Assembly: GCF_003075455.1 (NCBI RefSeq)
Contig: NZ_QDAE01000008.1
Span: 1-64,000, forward strand
Source of the DNA: Arthrobacter sp. Bz4
Lineage (GTDB): Bacteria > Actinomycetota > Actinomycetes > Actinomycetales > Micrococcaceae
Direction of reading: 5' to 3'
DNA length: 64,000 bases
Of this stretch, positions 8,348 to 19,103 are shown piece after piece. Numbering within the stretch: the stretch's first letter is position 1; every line of letters begins with the position of its first letter. The notes beneath the pieces are model-generated. The model was given only the letters and a program-made list of their open reading frames with translations, had not been told where the DNA came from and made no database searches. The position numbers and the translations under genes are program-made.

Positions 8348-9391
8348 TCAGGGGGCGAGGACGCTCTCGATACCGTCCACATTGGAAGTCATCCAACTCA
8401 GGAAGTCTTCCCCCTCAGGCACTGTCTCCGTGAAGTTGACGATTTCCACCCCGGCCTCGTCCGCGGCGTCACGAACGGTCTGGGTCTGGGGACTTTCAGT
8501 TTGCTCATTATAGGCAAGGAACGCCAGCGATTCGTCCTCCATGAGGCTCATCATTTCGTTCAGAACGGCAATTGAGACATCCGATCCCTCTTCAATCGCC
8601 TCACTGTAGCCATTCGGCGTGACGTTCTCCAACCCTGCCGCTTCGAGCAGGTAGACGGGGACCGGTTCGGTGATTGCGACAGTTTGGCCTGCGGAGGCCT
8701 CACCCAGTTCCGAGAGCCGCTCGGTCAGGGCGGTGATGCCCGCGTCAAACTCCTCAACATTGGCGCTGTACACCCCGGCGTTGTCGGGATCCAGCGCGGT
8801 CAGCTTCTCGCCAATCGCAGCGGCCACGGCCCGCATGGTGTTCAGGTCATACCAGACGTGCTCATTCGCCGAGCCGTGGGCATGTTCCTCTGCCGACTCA
8901 CCGGCATGTTCCTCTGCCGACTCACCGGCATGTTCCTCTGCTGACTCGCCGGCATGCTCGTCCTCACCAGCATGCTCGCCCTCATCCTCGTGCTCCTCCT
9001 CGAAGCCCTCGAAGCCTGACTCGCTGACTGCAGAAATCAGGTAGTCATGGTCCATCTCCACCTCGTCGGCCAGCAGGTGCAGGAACGGGTCGTACCCACC
9101 ACCATTCTCGATCAGCAGGTCGGCCTCGGAAACCGCCAGCTTGTCCTGAACGGTCGCCTCATAGGAGTGCGGGTCCTGCGCCAGGCTGTCAACAATCGAG
9201 TTCACCGAGACGTTCTCTCCACCGATGGTCTGCGCGATGTCTCCGTAGACATTGGTGGAGGCAACCACCTGGATCCCATCCTCGGAGGTGTCTGCTGCAG
9301 TATTGCCGCTGTCCGCCTGACCACAGCCGGTCAGGGCCAGCGCCATCGCTGCTACTCCGAGGAGGCCGGTTGAGGTGGAAAGACGTTGCAT
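8348..9391 (-). CDS. znuA: Zinc ABC transporter substrate-binding lipoprotein with His-rich loop
   Basis: A 347-residue cluster-9 solute-binding protein. The lipobox is ALTGC with lipidated Cys near residue 23, so it is anchored outside the membrane. Typical metal-binding regions are visible (DPHSYEATVQD, then NEHVWYDLNTM). Between them lies a charged His/Glu loop (about 130-185) containing three copies of HAGESAEE, encoded by a 24-bp tandem repeat at 8881-8952. Such loops in ZnuA proteins bind or funnel zinc. It is the first gene of the operon, and a Zur-like palindrome lies upstream. Confidence 0.92.
   Translation of the reverse strand: MQRLSTSTGLLGVAAMALALTGCGQADSGNTAADTSEDGIQVVASTNVYGDIAQTIGGENVSVNSIVDSLAQDPHSYEATVQDKLAVSEADLLIENGGGYDPFLHLLADEVEMDHDYLISAVSESGFEGFEEEHEDEGEHAGEDEHAGESAEEHAGESAEEHAGESAEEHAHGSANEHVWYDLNTMRAVAAAIGEKLTALDPDNAGVYSANVEEFDAGITALTERLSELGEASAGQTVAITEPVPVYLLEAAGLENVTPNGYSEAIEEGSDVSIAVLNEMMSLMEDESLAFLAYNEQTESPQTQTVRDAADEAGVEIVNFTETVPEGEDFLSWMTSNVDGIESVLAP
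8881..8952. repeat. Three tandem 24-bp repeats inside znuA
   Basis: Units 8881-8904, 8905-8928 and 8929-8952. The first two are identical and the third differs at two positions. On the minus strand each encodes the eight residues HAGESAEE. The unit is a multiple of three, so copy-number change would keep the frame. Confidence 0.9.
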
Positions 9392-9442
9392 GTATCCCTC
9401 GATCTACGTGATTGGAACTTGGATCAATAACTCCTGACCTTG

Positions 9443-9475
9443 AGTCTAACGCAAACGCGAATCATTCGCATATCG
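9443..9475 (-). promoter_or_regulatory. znuA promoter with probable Zur operator
   Basis: A perfect 6-1-6 palindrome, GCGAATcATTCGC, lies at 9457-9469. Its minus-strand core AATGATT resembles actinobacterial Zur boxes. On the minus strand a -10-like TAGACT (9443-9448) sits just downstream, so the palindrome falls in the -35/spacer region, where a bound repressor would block polymerase. Operator identity is inferred from the motif and the Zur/Znu context. Confidence 0.72.
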
Positions 9476-9501
9476 AGGGATACGCTGTCGAAGCCGGGTG
9501 C

Positions 9502-10596
9502 CTAGCTAATGCTGCGGTCGAGGCCGAGCTCGTCCACACTGGAGCCAGTCCGCCGGTGTCCCTGATTTTGCGTGGCATCCCGGATCTCTCCGATCAGCTG
9601 CTCAATAACATCCTCGAGGAAAAGGACTCCGTGGGTTGCGCCGTCGGGACCCAGTACCCGAGCCAGGTGGGACCCGGTGCGTTGCATGGTGGTCAACGCC
9701 GTCTCGATCTCATCATCCATTCTCAGGTTCGCAAGGGTGCGGACCTTGTTTTCAGTAATCGGTTTGGAGTACATCTCCTCGGAAATCGACATGATGTCCT
9801 TGAGGTGCATGTACCCGGTGAGGACGTCGTTCTCATCCATCAACACGAACCGCGAGAATCCGGTTCGCCCCACAGTCTTCTCGAACTCTGCTGGGGTGGA
9901 GTCCGTCCTGACGCTCACCAGCTCATCCAGCGGCACCATGACCGTCCCGGCAGTCTGGCCCGAGAACTCGAGGGCGCCGGAAATCAGACCGGAGCCGTCG
10001 TCAACGAGCCCGTGGCGAGTGGATTCCTGAACGATCGACTGCACTTCCTCAAGGGTGAACGAAGAGGTCACCTCGTCCTTCGGCTCAACGCGCATAGCCC
10101 GAAGAATATGGTTCGCCAGCCAGTTCAGCGACCCAATAATGGGATTCACCACCCGCGCAATCATCACGAGCGGTGGTGCCAGCAGAAGCGCAGCCTTATC
10201 GGCGACGGATACCGAAATGTTCTTCGGGACCATTTCGCCGAACGTGACGTGCAGGAAGGTCACGATCAGCAAGGCGATGGCGAAAGCGATGATGTCAGCG
10301 GGTCCCGCAGGGATCCCCACTGATTCAAACGGAACCACCAGGAGGTGATGGATCGCGGGTTCGGCGACCTGCAGGATCAGCAGCGAGCACACGGTGATGC
10401 CCAGCTGCGCGCAGGCGAGCATCAACGAGACGTGCTCCATCGCCCAGAGCGTAGTTTTGGCACGCTTGGAACCCTGGTCGGCCAGAGGTTCAATCTGGCT
10501 GCGGCGCGCCGACATGACAGCGAATTCGGCGCCAACGAAGAAGGCGTTTCCGATCAACAGGACAATCAGCCATACGATTCCGGCCCAGTCGCTCAT
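9502..10596 (-). CDS. CNNM/CorC (HlyC)-family membrane protein with CBS pair
   Basis: A 364-residue protein with an N-terminal CNNM-type transmembrane domain (about 1-190, three to four helices, including FGEMVPKNISV) followed by two CBS domains (about 205-335, including GLVDDGSGLI and FLEDVIEQLIGEI). Relatives are implicated in magnesium or cobalt transport and efflux. The usual C-terminal CorC_HlyC domain is absent or reduced. Its ATG overlaps the restored stop codon of the upstream paralogue as ATGA, indicating translational coupling. Substrate is unknown. Confidence 0.88.
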   Translation of the reverse strand: MSDWAGIVWLIVLLIGNAFFVGAEFAVMSARRSQIEPLADQGSKRAKTTLWAMEHVSLMLACAQLGITVCSLLILQVAEPAIHHLLVVPFESVGIPAGPADIIAFAIALLIVTFLHVTFGEMVPKNISVSVADKAALLLAPPLVMIARVVNPIIGSLNWLANHILRAMRVEPKDEVTSSFTLEEVQSIVQESTRHGLVDDGSGLISGALEFSGQTAGTVMVPLDELVSVRTDSTPAEFEKTVGRTGFSRFVLMDENDVLTGYMHLKDIMSISEEMYSKPITENKVRTLANLRMDDEIETALTTMQRTGSHLARVLGPDGATHGVLFLEDVIEQLIGEIRDATQNQGHRRTGSSVDELGLDRSIS

Positions 10597-11938
10597 CGCT
10601 GACCTTCCATTGCGGCGTTTGATACTCCGCCAGTTTCATCTTCAGGGGGCAGCGGGATGAAGCTGACCCGGTCGATTCGACGACCATCCATACGTTCCAC
10701 CTCAAGGATCCCCTCGGGGACATCGACCCGGTCACCTGGGGCAGCAATCCGGCCCAGCTGGGCATGATGTACCCGGCGACGGTTTCATAACCAGCCTCGT
10801 CGGGTACCGAGAGGTGCGGAATCTGCTCGGTGACCTCGTCCGGACGCATCAGGCCCGGAAAGAACCAGTTACCCGAAGCGCTCTGCAGCACCCCAGGTTT
10901 CAGCTTGTCGTGTTCGTCCGAGACCTCGCCGACAATCTCCTCGACCAGATCCTCGAGGGTGACGACGCCGGCAGTGCCGCCGTACTCGTCGAGCACCACC
11001 GCCAGCTGAAGATTCGCTTCACGCAGCTCTGCCAGGAGGGAATCCAGGTGTACCGTCTCGGGCACTCGTAGTACCTCGGTCATGATGGTCCCGGCTGGCA
11101 GCCCCGCACGCTTGCTGCGGGGAACCGCCACTGCCTTCTTGACGTGGACCACGCCGCGAATGTCGTCGGGTGAGTCAGCGATCAGCGGGAACCGGGAAAA
11201 GCCGGTCCGACGGGCCAGGTCGACGACGTCGGCCACGGTTTGATCCGAATCGATCGTTTCCATCCGGATCCGCGGGGTCATAACATCGGCGGCGGTCCGT
11301 TCGGAGAAGCTGAACGTCCGGGCCAGGAAGTTGGCGGTGCCAGCGTCAAGGGTGCCCATCTCAGCCGACCGGCGGACCAGGGAGGACAGTTCCGAGGGGG
11401 TGCGGGCGCCGGAGATTTCCTCTTTCGCTTCCAGTCCAAAGAGGTTCAGGACACGGTTGGAAAAACCGTTCAGCACCACAATCGCTGGCTTGAACACCCC
11501 GGTGAAGATCAGCTGAGGCCGCGCCAGCAGCTTGCCGATCTTGAACGGAAGGGCGATCGCCAGGTTTTTCGGAACCAGCTCGCCGATCAGCATTGAAAGC
11601 AGGGTGGCAAGTGTCATCGCGATCACCAGCGAGACCGTGCCGAGGATCGCGGCGGGGATACCGATCGCGCTCAGCGGGCCCTGGATCAGGCGGCCGACGG
11701 ACGGTTCCATGACGTAACCGGTCAGCAGCGTGGTGAGGGTAATTCCCAACTGGCAACTGGAGAGCTGGGTGGAGAGCGACTTCAGACATTTGAGGAGGGG
11801 CACAGCCCCCTTGTCGCCATTGTCAACGGCCCGTTGAACGTAGGTCTGATCCAGCGCCACGAGCGAGAACTCGACCGCGACGAAAAAACCAGTACCGAGG
11901 ATCAGCAGCAGGCCCGCTATCAGGAAATAGATTTCCAC
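10593..11938 (-). CDS. CNNM/CorC (HlyC)-family membrane protein, frameshifted near the 3' end
   Basis: CNNM transmembrane domain (about 1-190, with GELVPKNLAIAL), CBS pair (about 215-340, with LDEYGGTAGVVTLEDLVEEI) and the start of a CorC_HlyC C-terminal domain. As read, translation leaves the conserved frame after GYIM (near 10763) and runs on to 10490, deep inside the next gene. Adding one base near 10762-10764 restores a typical tail and ends it at a TGA (10593-10595) that overlaps the next gene's ATG; the restored protein is 448 residues. The one-base loss is probably a sequencing or assembly indel. The GTG start at 11938 has a weak GGTGAG ahead of it. Confidence 0.85.
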
Positions 11939-12253
11939 GGTGCACTCACCGCCAGCCGGAATTGATCGTGTAAATCACCCTGGTGGCATCGAAAAGACCC
12001 GGGCTCAACCGGTCTAGAAGGCTCCGATAAAGACTCCACTGAGCTGGCACCGGAAACGCTTGGTCCGTTGGGATCTGGTTCGATGGGGCTCAATACTGCC
12101 TGGAGTTGGCGATGGGCATTAATGCGGGGTCTGCCGGCGCAAGTCGACCGTTTTGCGGGAAAATGCCGCGAACGCATCGAGGGCCAGCCCCTAGAGGAAC
12201 TGTCCATAAGAGCTTCAGTTTACATTAGGGACCGGCCCGCGCCAGTTCTGTTT
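11939..12253. other. Intergenic region upstream of the corC-like pair, no feature recognised
   Basis: About 315 bp between guaB1 (ending at 12254) and the corC-like gene (starting at 11938), both on the minus strand. It must carry the promoter of the corC-like pair and probably the guaB1 3' UTR. I looked for an M-box magnesium riboswitch and for conserved small ORFs and saw neither. Confidence 0.5.
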
Positions 12254-13882
<1,629 letters not shown>

Positions 13883-13914
13883 TCAGGGCAACTTACGGAA
13901 GAGGCGTATTACTA

Positions 13915-16900
13915 GTGCCAGAACAACCCAACCACCGTTTACCTGAAGAATTCGGCGGAAACGAGTGGCTTGTCGACGAGTTATACGAAAAGTTCCAGCA
14001 GGACCGGAACTCGGTGGACAAGAAGTGGTGGACCCTGTTCGATTCCTTCGCGGCCGACGACTCAAAGTCCGAGAACGGCCGCCACACCGCCCCCCGCGCC
14101 GCGACAGCCAGCGCCAACACCAGCAGTGTCGATAACAGCAGTGTCAATAACGGCAGTGTCGCTAACAGCAGTGGCGATCTAGGCCACAACCCCGCCACCC
14201 GCGAGTTGCCCGTGGTGAACGCCGAATCCAACTCCCCCAAGTCGTCTGGCGAGTCTCCGGCCAGCTTCGAGGAGTCGGCAAAACCGCCGGTTCCCAAAGA
14301 GACCCATTCTAAGGCCGAGGTCAGAGCCGAAGACAACGCTGATCGGGCGATCGAAAAGGCAGCCCAGGAAAGAGCCGAGAAGCCCGTGTCCAGGCAGTCC
14401 GACAACGCCAAGGCCGAGAAGCCCTCGACGACGCCGATTCCCGCCCAGCTGCCCAAGTCGGACCGGACCACAGAGATGGACGAGGACACCGTCAAGGTGC
14501 TGCGCGGCCCGGCCAAGGCCATTGCCACGAATATGGACGCCAGCCTGACCGTTCCCACCGCCACGAGTGTTCGTGCCATTCCCGCCAAGCTCCTGATCGA
14601 CAACCGGGTGGTCATCAACAACCACCTGGCCCGGGCCCGCGGCGGCAAGGTGTCATTCACCCACATCATCGGGTACGCCATCATCCGGGCGCTGGCCCAG
14701 TTCCCGTCCCAGAACGTGTACTACGACGTCGTCGACGGCAAGCCCGCAGCGGTGCAGCCGGCGCACGTAAACTTCGGCCTGGCCATCGACATGCCGAAGC
14801 CTGACGGGACCCGCCTGCTGGTGGTGCCCAACATCAAAAAGGCCGAGACAATGAACTTCTCGGACTTCTGGCACGCCTACGAGGAGCTGGTCAAGAAGGC
14901 CCGCGGCGGAAAGCTCGGCGCCGACGACTACGCAGGGACAACGGTTTCGCTGACCAACCCGGGCGGGATCGGTACCGTCCACTCGGTGCCGCGCCTCTCC
15001 AAGGGCCAAGCCTGCATCATTGGTGCCGGCGCCCTCGAATACCCGGCCGAGTTCCAGGGCTCCAGCGAAAAGACACTCGCTCAGCACGCGATCAGCAAGA
15101 CCATCACCCTGACCTCAACCTACGACCACCGTGTCATTCAGGGTGCCGGTAGCGGCGAGTTCCTGCGGATCATCCACCAGTTGCTGCTCGGTGAGCAGAA
15201 CTTCTACGACGAAATCTTCGAAGCCCTGCGGATTCCCTACGAGCCGGTGCGGTGGAGCGCCGACATCCAGGTTGATCCGATGGATGAGATCAACAAGGTT
15301 GCCCGCATCCAGCAGCTGATCCACGCGTACCGGGTGCGCGGCCATCTGATGGCCGACACCAACCCGCTGGAGTACGTGCAGCGCAAGCACGCCGACCTCG
15401 ATGTACGGACCCACGGGTTGACCCTGTGGGATCTGGACCGTGAATGGCCCACCGGCGGGTTCGGTGGCAAGCCGATGCTCAAGTTCCGCACCATCCTCGG
15501 TGTGCTGCGTGACGCCTACTGCCGCACGACCGGCATCGAGTACATGCACATCCAGGATCCCGAGGAGCGTCAATGGTTCCAGGATGAGCTGGAGCACTCA
15601 TACTCCAAGCCCAGCCGCGAAGAACAGATGCGGGTGCTGCACCAGCTCAACGCTGCTGAAGCGTTCGAGACCTTCCTCCAGACCAAGTTCGTCGGTCAGA
15701 AGCGTTTCTCCCTTGAGGGCGGCGAGTCGCTGATTCCGCTGCTCGATTCGATCATCTCCAACGCAGCCGACGACGGCCTCGACGAGGTAGCGATCGGTAT
15801 GGCCCACCGCGGCCGGTTGAACGTGCTGACGAACATTGCCGGAAAAACCTACGGTCAGGTCTTCCGCGAATTCGAAGGCACCCAGGATCCCCGCTCGGTG
15901 CAGGGATCGGGCGATGTGAAGTACCACCTCGGCACAGAGGGCACCTTCACCTCGGACAGCGGCAATGAGACCAAGATCTATCTGGCCGCGAACCCGTCCC
16001 ACCTTGAGGCAGTCGATTCCGTGCTGGAGGGGATTGTCCGGGCAAAGCAGGACCGCCTCGACCTGGGCGATGCGTTCCCGGTCCTCCCGATCCAGATCCA
16101 CGGCGACGCGGCTTTCGCGGGCCAGGGTGTTGTTGCCGAGACCCTGAACCTGTCACAGCTTCGTGGCTACCGCACCGGCGGCACCATCCACATCATCGTG
16201 AACAACCAGGTTGGTTTCACCACCTCCCCCACTTCGTCACGGTCCTCGGTGTACTCCACCGACGTCGCGAAGATGGTCCAGGCCCCGATCTTCCACGTCA
16301 ACGGAGACGACCCTGAGGCAGTGGTTCGGGTAGGCCAGCTTGCTTACCAGTTCCGGCAGAAGTTCAACAAGGACGTTGTGATCGACATGGTGTGCTACCG
16401 CCGTCGTGGTCACAATGAGGGCGACGATCCGTCGATGACCCAGCCCATGATGTACAACCTCATCGAAGCGAAGCGTTCGGTGCGCAAGCTGTACACCGAG
16501 GCGCTGATCGGTCGCGGCGATATCAGCCAGGACGAGGCGGAGCAGGCACTGCGGGATTACCAGGAGCGCCTGGAGCGGGTCTTCGCTGAAACGCATGCTG
16601 CCCAGACCTCCCCTATCCCGATCGTCACCAAGGACGCCGCAGCAGTATCGGACATCGAACGCCCCCTGTCGCAGCAGTCCGACACGGGGGTCGGCGTACC
16701 TGCCAGCACAGCGATCACCCCGGAAACCCTCGCCCACATCGGCAAGGTTCACACCGCAGTCCCCGAGAACTTCACCGTTCACCCGAAGCTGAAGGCGCTG
16801 CTCGACAAGCGCGAGCAGATGTCCCGCGAGGGCGGCATCGACTGGGGCTTCGGCGAACTGGCAGCGTTCGGCTCGCTCCTCATGGAAGGTGTCCCAGTCC

Positions 16901-17859
16901 GGCTGGCAGGCCAGGACTCACGCCGTGGAACCTTCGTGCAGCGCCACGCGGTCTTCCACGACCGGGCGACCGGCGAGGAATGGTTGCCGCTCGACGACCT
17001 CAGCGACGCCCAGGCGAAGTTCTGGATCTACGACTCGCTATTGTCGGAATATGCTGCCATGGGGTTCGAGTACGGCTACTCGGTGGAACGCCCTGATGCC
17101 CTGGTGCTCTGGGAGGCCCAGTTCGGCGACTTCGTCAACGGCGCCCAGACCATCATTGACGAGTTCATCAGTTCGGCAGAACAGAAGTGGGGTCAACGCT
17201 CCTCACTGGTGCTAATGCTGCCGCACGGTTATGAAGGGCAGGGGCCCGACCACTCGTCGGCCCGCATTGAGCGCTTCCTGCAGATGTGCGCCGAAGACAA
17301 CATGGTCGTGGCCAACCCCACGTCCGCGGCATCCCACTTCCACCTGCTGCGGCGCCAGGCCTACACCCGGCCGCGGAAACCGCTGATCATCTTCACGCCA
17401 AAGCAATTGCTCCGGTTGAAGGCGGCGGCCAGCTCTGTCGAGGACTTCACCAACGGCACCTTCCTCCCGGTCATCCCGGACAAGCAGGAACCCAATGCCA
17501 AGGACGTCGACCACGTCATCCTGGTCTCCGGTCGCCTGTACTACGATCTGCTGGCATCGCGCCAGAAGACCGAAGACCAGAAGAGCGCGATTATCAGGGT
17601 GGAACAGCTCGCACCCCTCCCGGTCGAGGACATCAAGGCGGCCGTCGGCAAGTACCCCAATGCCGACCTGGTATGGGCTCAGGACGAACCGGCGAATCAG
17701 GGACCGTGGCCGTTCATCGGTCTGAACCTGCCGGAACACCTTGACCGGCCATTGCACCTGGCGTCGCGTCCAGCCTCGGCTTCGACTGCCACCGGCTCGG
17801 CCAAACGCCACGCAGTGGAGCAGGAGATCCTGGTGAAGAAGGCATTCGAACGGCAATAA
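13915..17859 (+). CDS. kgd: Multifunctional 2-oxoglutarate decarboxylase / dehydrogenase E1 with E2 domain
   Basis: A 1314-residue actinobacterial Kgd. A short N-terminal segment (to about 45, NEWLVDELYEKFQQD) is followed by a low-complexity Ser/Asn/Lys/Glu linker (about 50-190). Next is a succinyltransferase-like domain with the catalytic motif DHRVIQGAGSGEF (about 403-415), then the thiamine-diphosphate E1 region (from about 470, with GMAHRGRLNVL, HGDAAFAGQG and CYRRRGHNEGDDPS). There is no lipoyl domain, as expected in this family. The enzyme decarboxylates 2-oxoglutarate in the TCA cycle and, with E2/E3 partners encoded elsewhere, yields succinyl-CoA. GTG start with GGAAGAGG upstream. A strong terminator follows. 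Confidence 0.96.
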   Translation: MPEQPNHRLPEEFGGNEWLVDELYEKFQQDRNSVDKKWWTLFDSFAADDSKSENGRHTAPRAATASANTSSVDNSSVNNGSVANSSGDLGHNPATRELPVVNAESNSPKSSGESPASFEESAKPPVPKETHSKAEVRAEDNADRAIEKAAQERAEKPVSRQSDNAKAEKPSTTPIPAQLPKSDRTTEMDEDTVKVLRGPAKAIATNMDASLTVPTATSVRAIPAKLLIDNRVVINNHLARARGGKVSFTHIIGYAIIRALAQFPSQNVYYDVVDGKPAAVQPAHVNFGLAIDMPKPDGTRLLVVPNIKKAETMNFSDFWHAYEELVKKARGGKLGADDYAGTTVSLTNPGGIGTVHSVPRLSKGQACIIGAGALEYPAEFQGSSEKTLAQHAISKTITLTSTYDHRVIQGAGSGEFLRIIHQLLLGEQNFYDEIFEALRIPYEPVRWSADIQVDPMDEINKVARIQQLIHAYRVRGHLMADTNPLEYVQRKHADLDVRTHGLTLWDLDREWPTGGFGGKPMLKFRTILGVLRDAYCRTTGIEYMHIQDPEERQWFQDELEHSYSKPSREEQMRVLHQLNAAEAFETFLQTKFVGQKRFSLEGGESLIPLLDSIISNAADDGLDEVAIGMAHRGRLNVLTNIAGKTYGQVFREFEGTQDPRSVQGSGDVKYHLGTEGTFTSDSGNETKIYLAANPSHLEAVDSVLEGIVRAKQDRLDLGDAFPVLPIQIHGDAAFAGQGVVAETLNLSQLRGYRTGGTIHIIVNNQVGFTTSPTSSRSSVYSTDVAKMVQAPIFHVNGDDPEAVVRVGQLAYQFRQKFNKDVVIDMVCYRRRGHNEGDDPSMTQPMMYNLIEAKRSVRKLYTEALIGRGDISQDEAEQALRDYQERLERVFAETHAAQTSPIPIVTKDAAAVSDIERPLSQQSDTGVGVPASTAITPETLAHIGKVHTAVPENFTVHPKLKALLDKREQMSREGGIDWGFGELAAFGSLLMEGVPVRLAGQDSRRGTFVQRHAVFHDRATGEEWLPLDDLSDAQAKFWIYDSLLSEYAAMGFEYGYSVERPDALVLWEAQFGDFVNGAQTIIDEFISSAEQKWGQRSSLVLMLPHGYEGQGPDHSSARIERFLQMCAEDNMVVANPTSAASHFHLLRRQAYTRPRKPLIIFTPKQLLRLKAAASSVEDFTNGTFLPVIPDKQEPNAKDVDHVILVSGRLYYDLLASRQKTEDQKSAIIRVEQLAPLPVEDIKAAVGKYPNADLVWAQDEPANQGPWPFIGLNLPEHLDRPLHLASRPASASTATGSAKRHAVEQEILVKKAFERQ
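14122..14178. repeat. 15-bp tandem repeats in the kgd linker
   Basis: Three near-identical 15-bp units (14122-14136, 14137-14151, 14152-14166) and a partial fourth encode a five-residue Ser-Ser/Gly-Val-x-Asn pattern in the flexible linker between the N-terminal segment and the acyltransferase domain. The unit keeps the frame. Confidence 0.85.
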
Positions 17860-17887
17860 CAACCGGCCCATAGGTAGTTACGTATGA

Positions 17888-17928
17888 TGTTGGGTGGGGT
17901 GCCGTGCACCCCACCCAACAGTTTTTTT
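17888..17928 (+). terminator. Intrinsic terminator after kgd
   Basis: A perfect 15-bp stem (17888-17902 with 17906-17920) closed by a three-base CGT loop, followed by seven T residues (17922-17928). It lies 28 bases after the kgd stop and should end the transcript before the next gene. Confidence 0.93.
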
Positions 17929-18003
17929 GAGCTCGGTTCGAAACCCGGATCGCAGTGGCGCAACCAAGTGATAAAACGATGAGCGGACAAAGGTAACCAA
18001 CCA

Positions 18004-18603
18004 GTGGAACAACGCAGAATCCGGCTCGCAGCCGTAGGTGACGAACTGCTCGCAGGCCTGGGCGATCCTCGAGCCCTTGGCTGGTTTGGCCGCGTCCTCG
18101 CCCGGACAGCCCCCGACGGCGTCTCCCTGCAGGCGTTCACCCTCGCCGCCCCGCAGGAGGGCACTGAGGCACTCGCGAACCGGTGGCTGCAGGAAACCGG
18201 ACGCCGTTTCGATGACGGATTCGAGAACAGGCTCGTCATTGGCCTCTCCGATCGGGACCTCGATCTGGATCTGTCAACGGCGCGCAGCCGGCTCAACCTC
18301 GCCAACATCCTCGACGGTGCCGCGCAGATGAGCGTCAAGGTACTGGTGGTGGGGCCTCCCCCCGGTCTGGATGCCGAGCGTAACCGGAGACTGGCTGACC
18401 TTTCGGCGGCCTTCGCCGATGTCACCACGCGTCGGAAACATGTCTACGTGGACACGTTCACTCCCCTGCAAGCCCATGAGCAGTGGCGGAGCGATCTCGC
18501 GGCGAATGGTGGCGGGCCTGGTCAGGCTGGCTACGGTCTGATGGCCTGGCTGGTTCTCCATCGTGGCTGGTTTCAGTGGCTCGACGTGCCCGCACCGGAG
18601 TAG
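18004..18603 (+). CDS. SGNH/GDSL-like protein lacking the catalytic residues
   Basis: A 199-residue protein with an SGNH-hydrolase layout. The block I position reads VGDELLAGLGDP where active enzymes have GDS, so the nucleophilic Ser is Glu. The block III position reads GLSDRDL instead of GxND. The block V position reads NGGGPGQAGY instead of DGxHP, so the catalytic Asp and His are missing too. It is therefore probably a pseudoenzyme or binding protein, or has a changed chemistry. It has no signal peptide. The GTG start is supported by the conserved beginning RIRLAAVGDE; the upstream RBS is weak. Confidence is good for the fold and low for any function. Confidence 0.75.
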   Translation: MEQRRIRLAAVGDELLAGLGDPRALGWFGRVLARTAPDGVSLQAFTLAAPQEGTEALANRWLQETGRRFDDGFENRLVIGLSDRDLDLDLSTARSRLNLANILDGAAQMSVKVLVVGPPPGLDAERNRRLADLSAAFADVTTRRKHVYVDTFTPLQAHEQWRSDLAANGGGPGQAGYGLMAWLVLHRGWFQWLDVPAPE

Positions 18604-18623
18604 GGCCACTTCCTGATGGGGCC

Positions 18624-19067
18624 CTACGTTCCGTGACTCCGCCGCGCCCACTCCCGGTCCGTCGCGGAATCGGGTTCGCCACCGAAATACTGGTCCAGAG
18701 CGTCACGGAATAGTCCGCCGTCGGGGTCTGCCAGGCTGAACAGGGTCATCGAAGAGCGGAGCTTCTGCGCGTCTACTGTGCCGAAGATCTGCTCCGCACT
18801 CCCGGGCTGCAGGGTCCTGAGAATTCCGGTGACGTTCAGCAGCCGTGGCCCCAGGACCGGATGTCTGAGATACTCCCTCGCCTCCTCGGGCGACGAAATG
18901 GCGTACCGCCTCGCGGTGGCGCTGCGACCCAACCCGGCAATCTGCGGGAAGACGAACCACATCCAGTGGGATTCTTTTCGGCCGTCCGCAAGTTCCTTCA
19001 GTGCGGCATCGTAGGCCCCGCCGGCATCCTGGGCGGACACAAAACGCTGCAGATCATAGGTGTCCAT
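18624..19067 (-). CDS. DUF1810 family protein
   Basis: A 147-residue protein matching the DUF1810 pattern: an opening YDLQRFVSAQ, a Tyr/Ala-rich helix, ELADGRKESHWMWFVFPQIAG and LGPRLLNVTGILRTL. The family is cytoplasmic, small and without established biochemistry. It lies 36 bases downstream of, and on the same strand as, the zinc-type dehydrogenase, so the two may be cotranscribed. No function is proposed. Confidence 0.88.
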   Translation of the reverse strand: MDTYDLQRFVSAQDAGGAYDAALKELADGRKESHWMWFVFPQIAGLGRSATARRYAISSPEEAREYLRHPVLGPRLLNVTGILRTLQPGSAEQIFGTVDAQKLRSSMTLFSLADPDGGLFRDALDQYFGGEPDSATDREWARRSHGT

Positions 19068-19103
19068 GGTTTTGGCCTCCTGCGGGTGTCCAGGTACTGG
19101 GAC

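Noticed and set aside
9412-10323. A 303-residue plus-strand ORF opposite the corC-like gene.
   Set aside because: It covers a gene with clear CNNM and CBS motifs on the minus strand and has no domain itself.
10490-10592. The long C-terminal extension of the corC-like protein that overlaps the next gene.
   Set aside because: It is produced only by the frameshift near 10763; the other frame gives the family tail and an ATGA junction.
11920-12207. A 95-residue ORF upstream of the corC-like gene.
   Set aside because: Composition is Ser/Pro/Arg-rich without recognisable structure, and it overlaps the real start of the corC-like gene.
11939-12253. A possible M-box magnesium riboswitch ahead of the corC-like pair.
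   Set aside because: None of the conserved M-box strands could be recognised on the minus strand.
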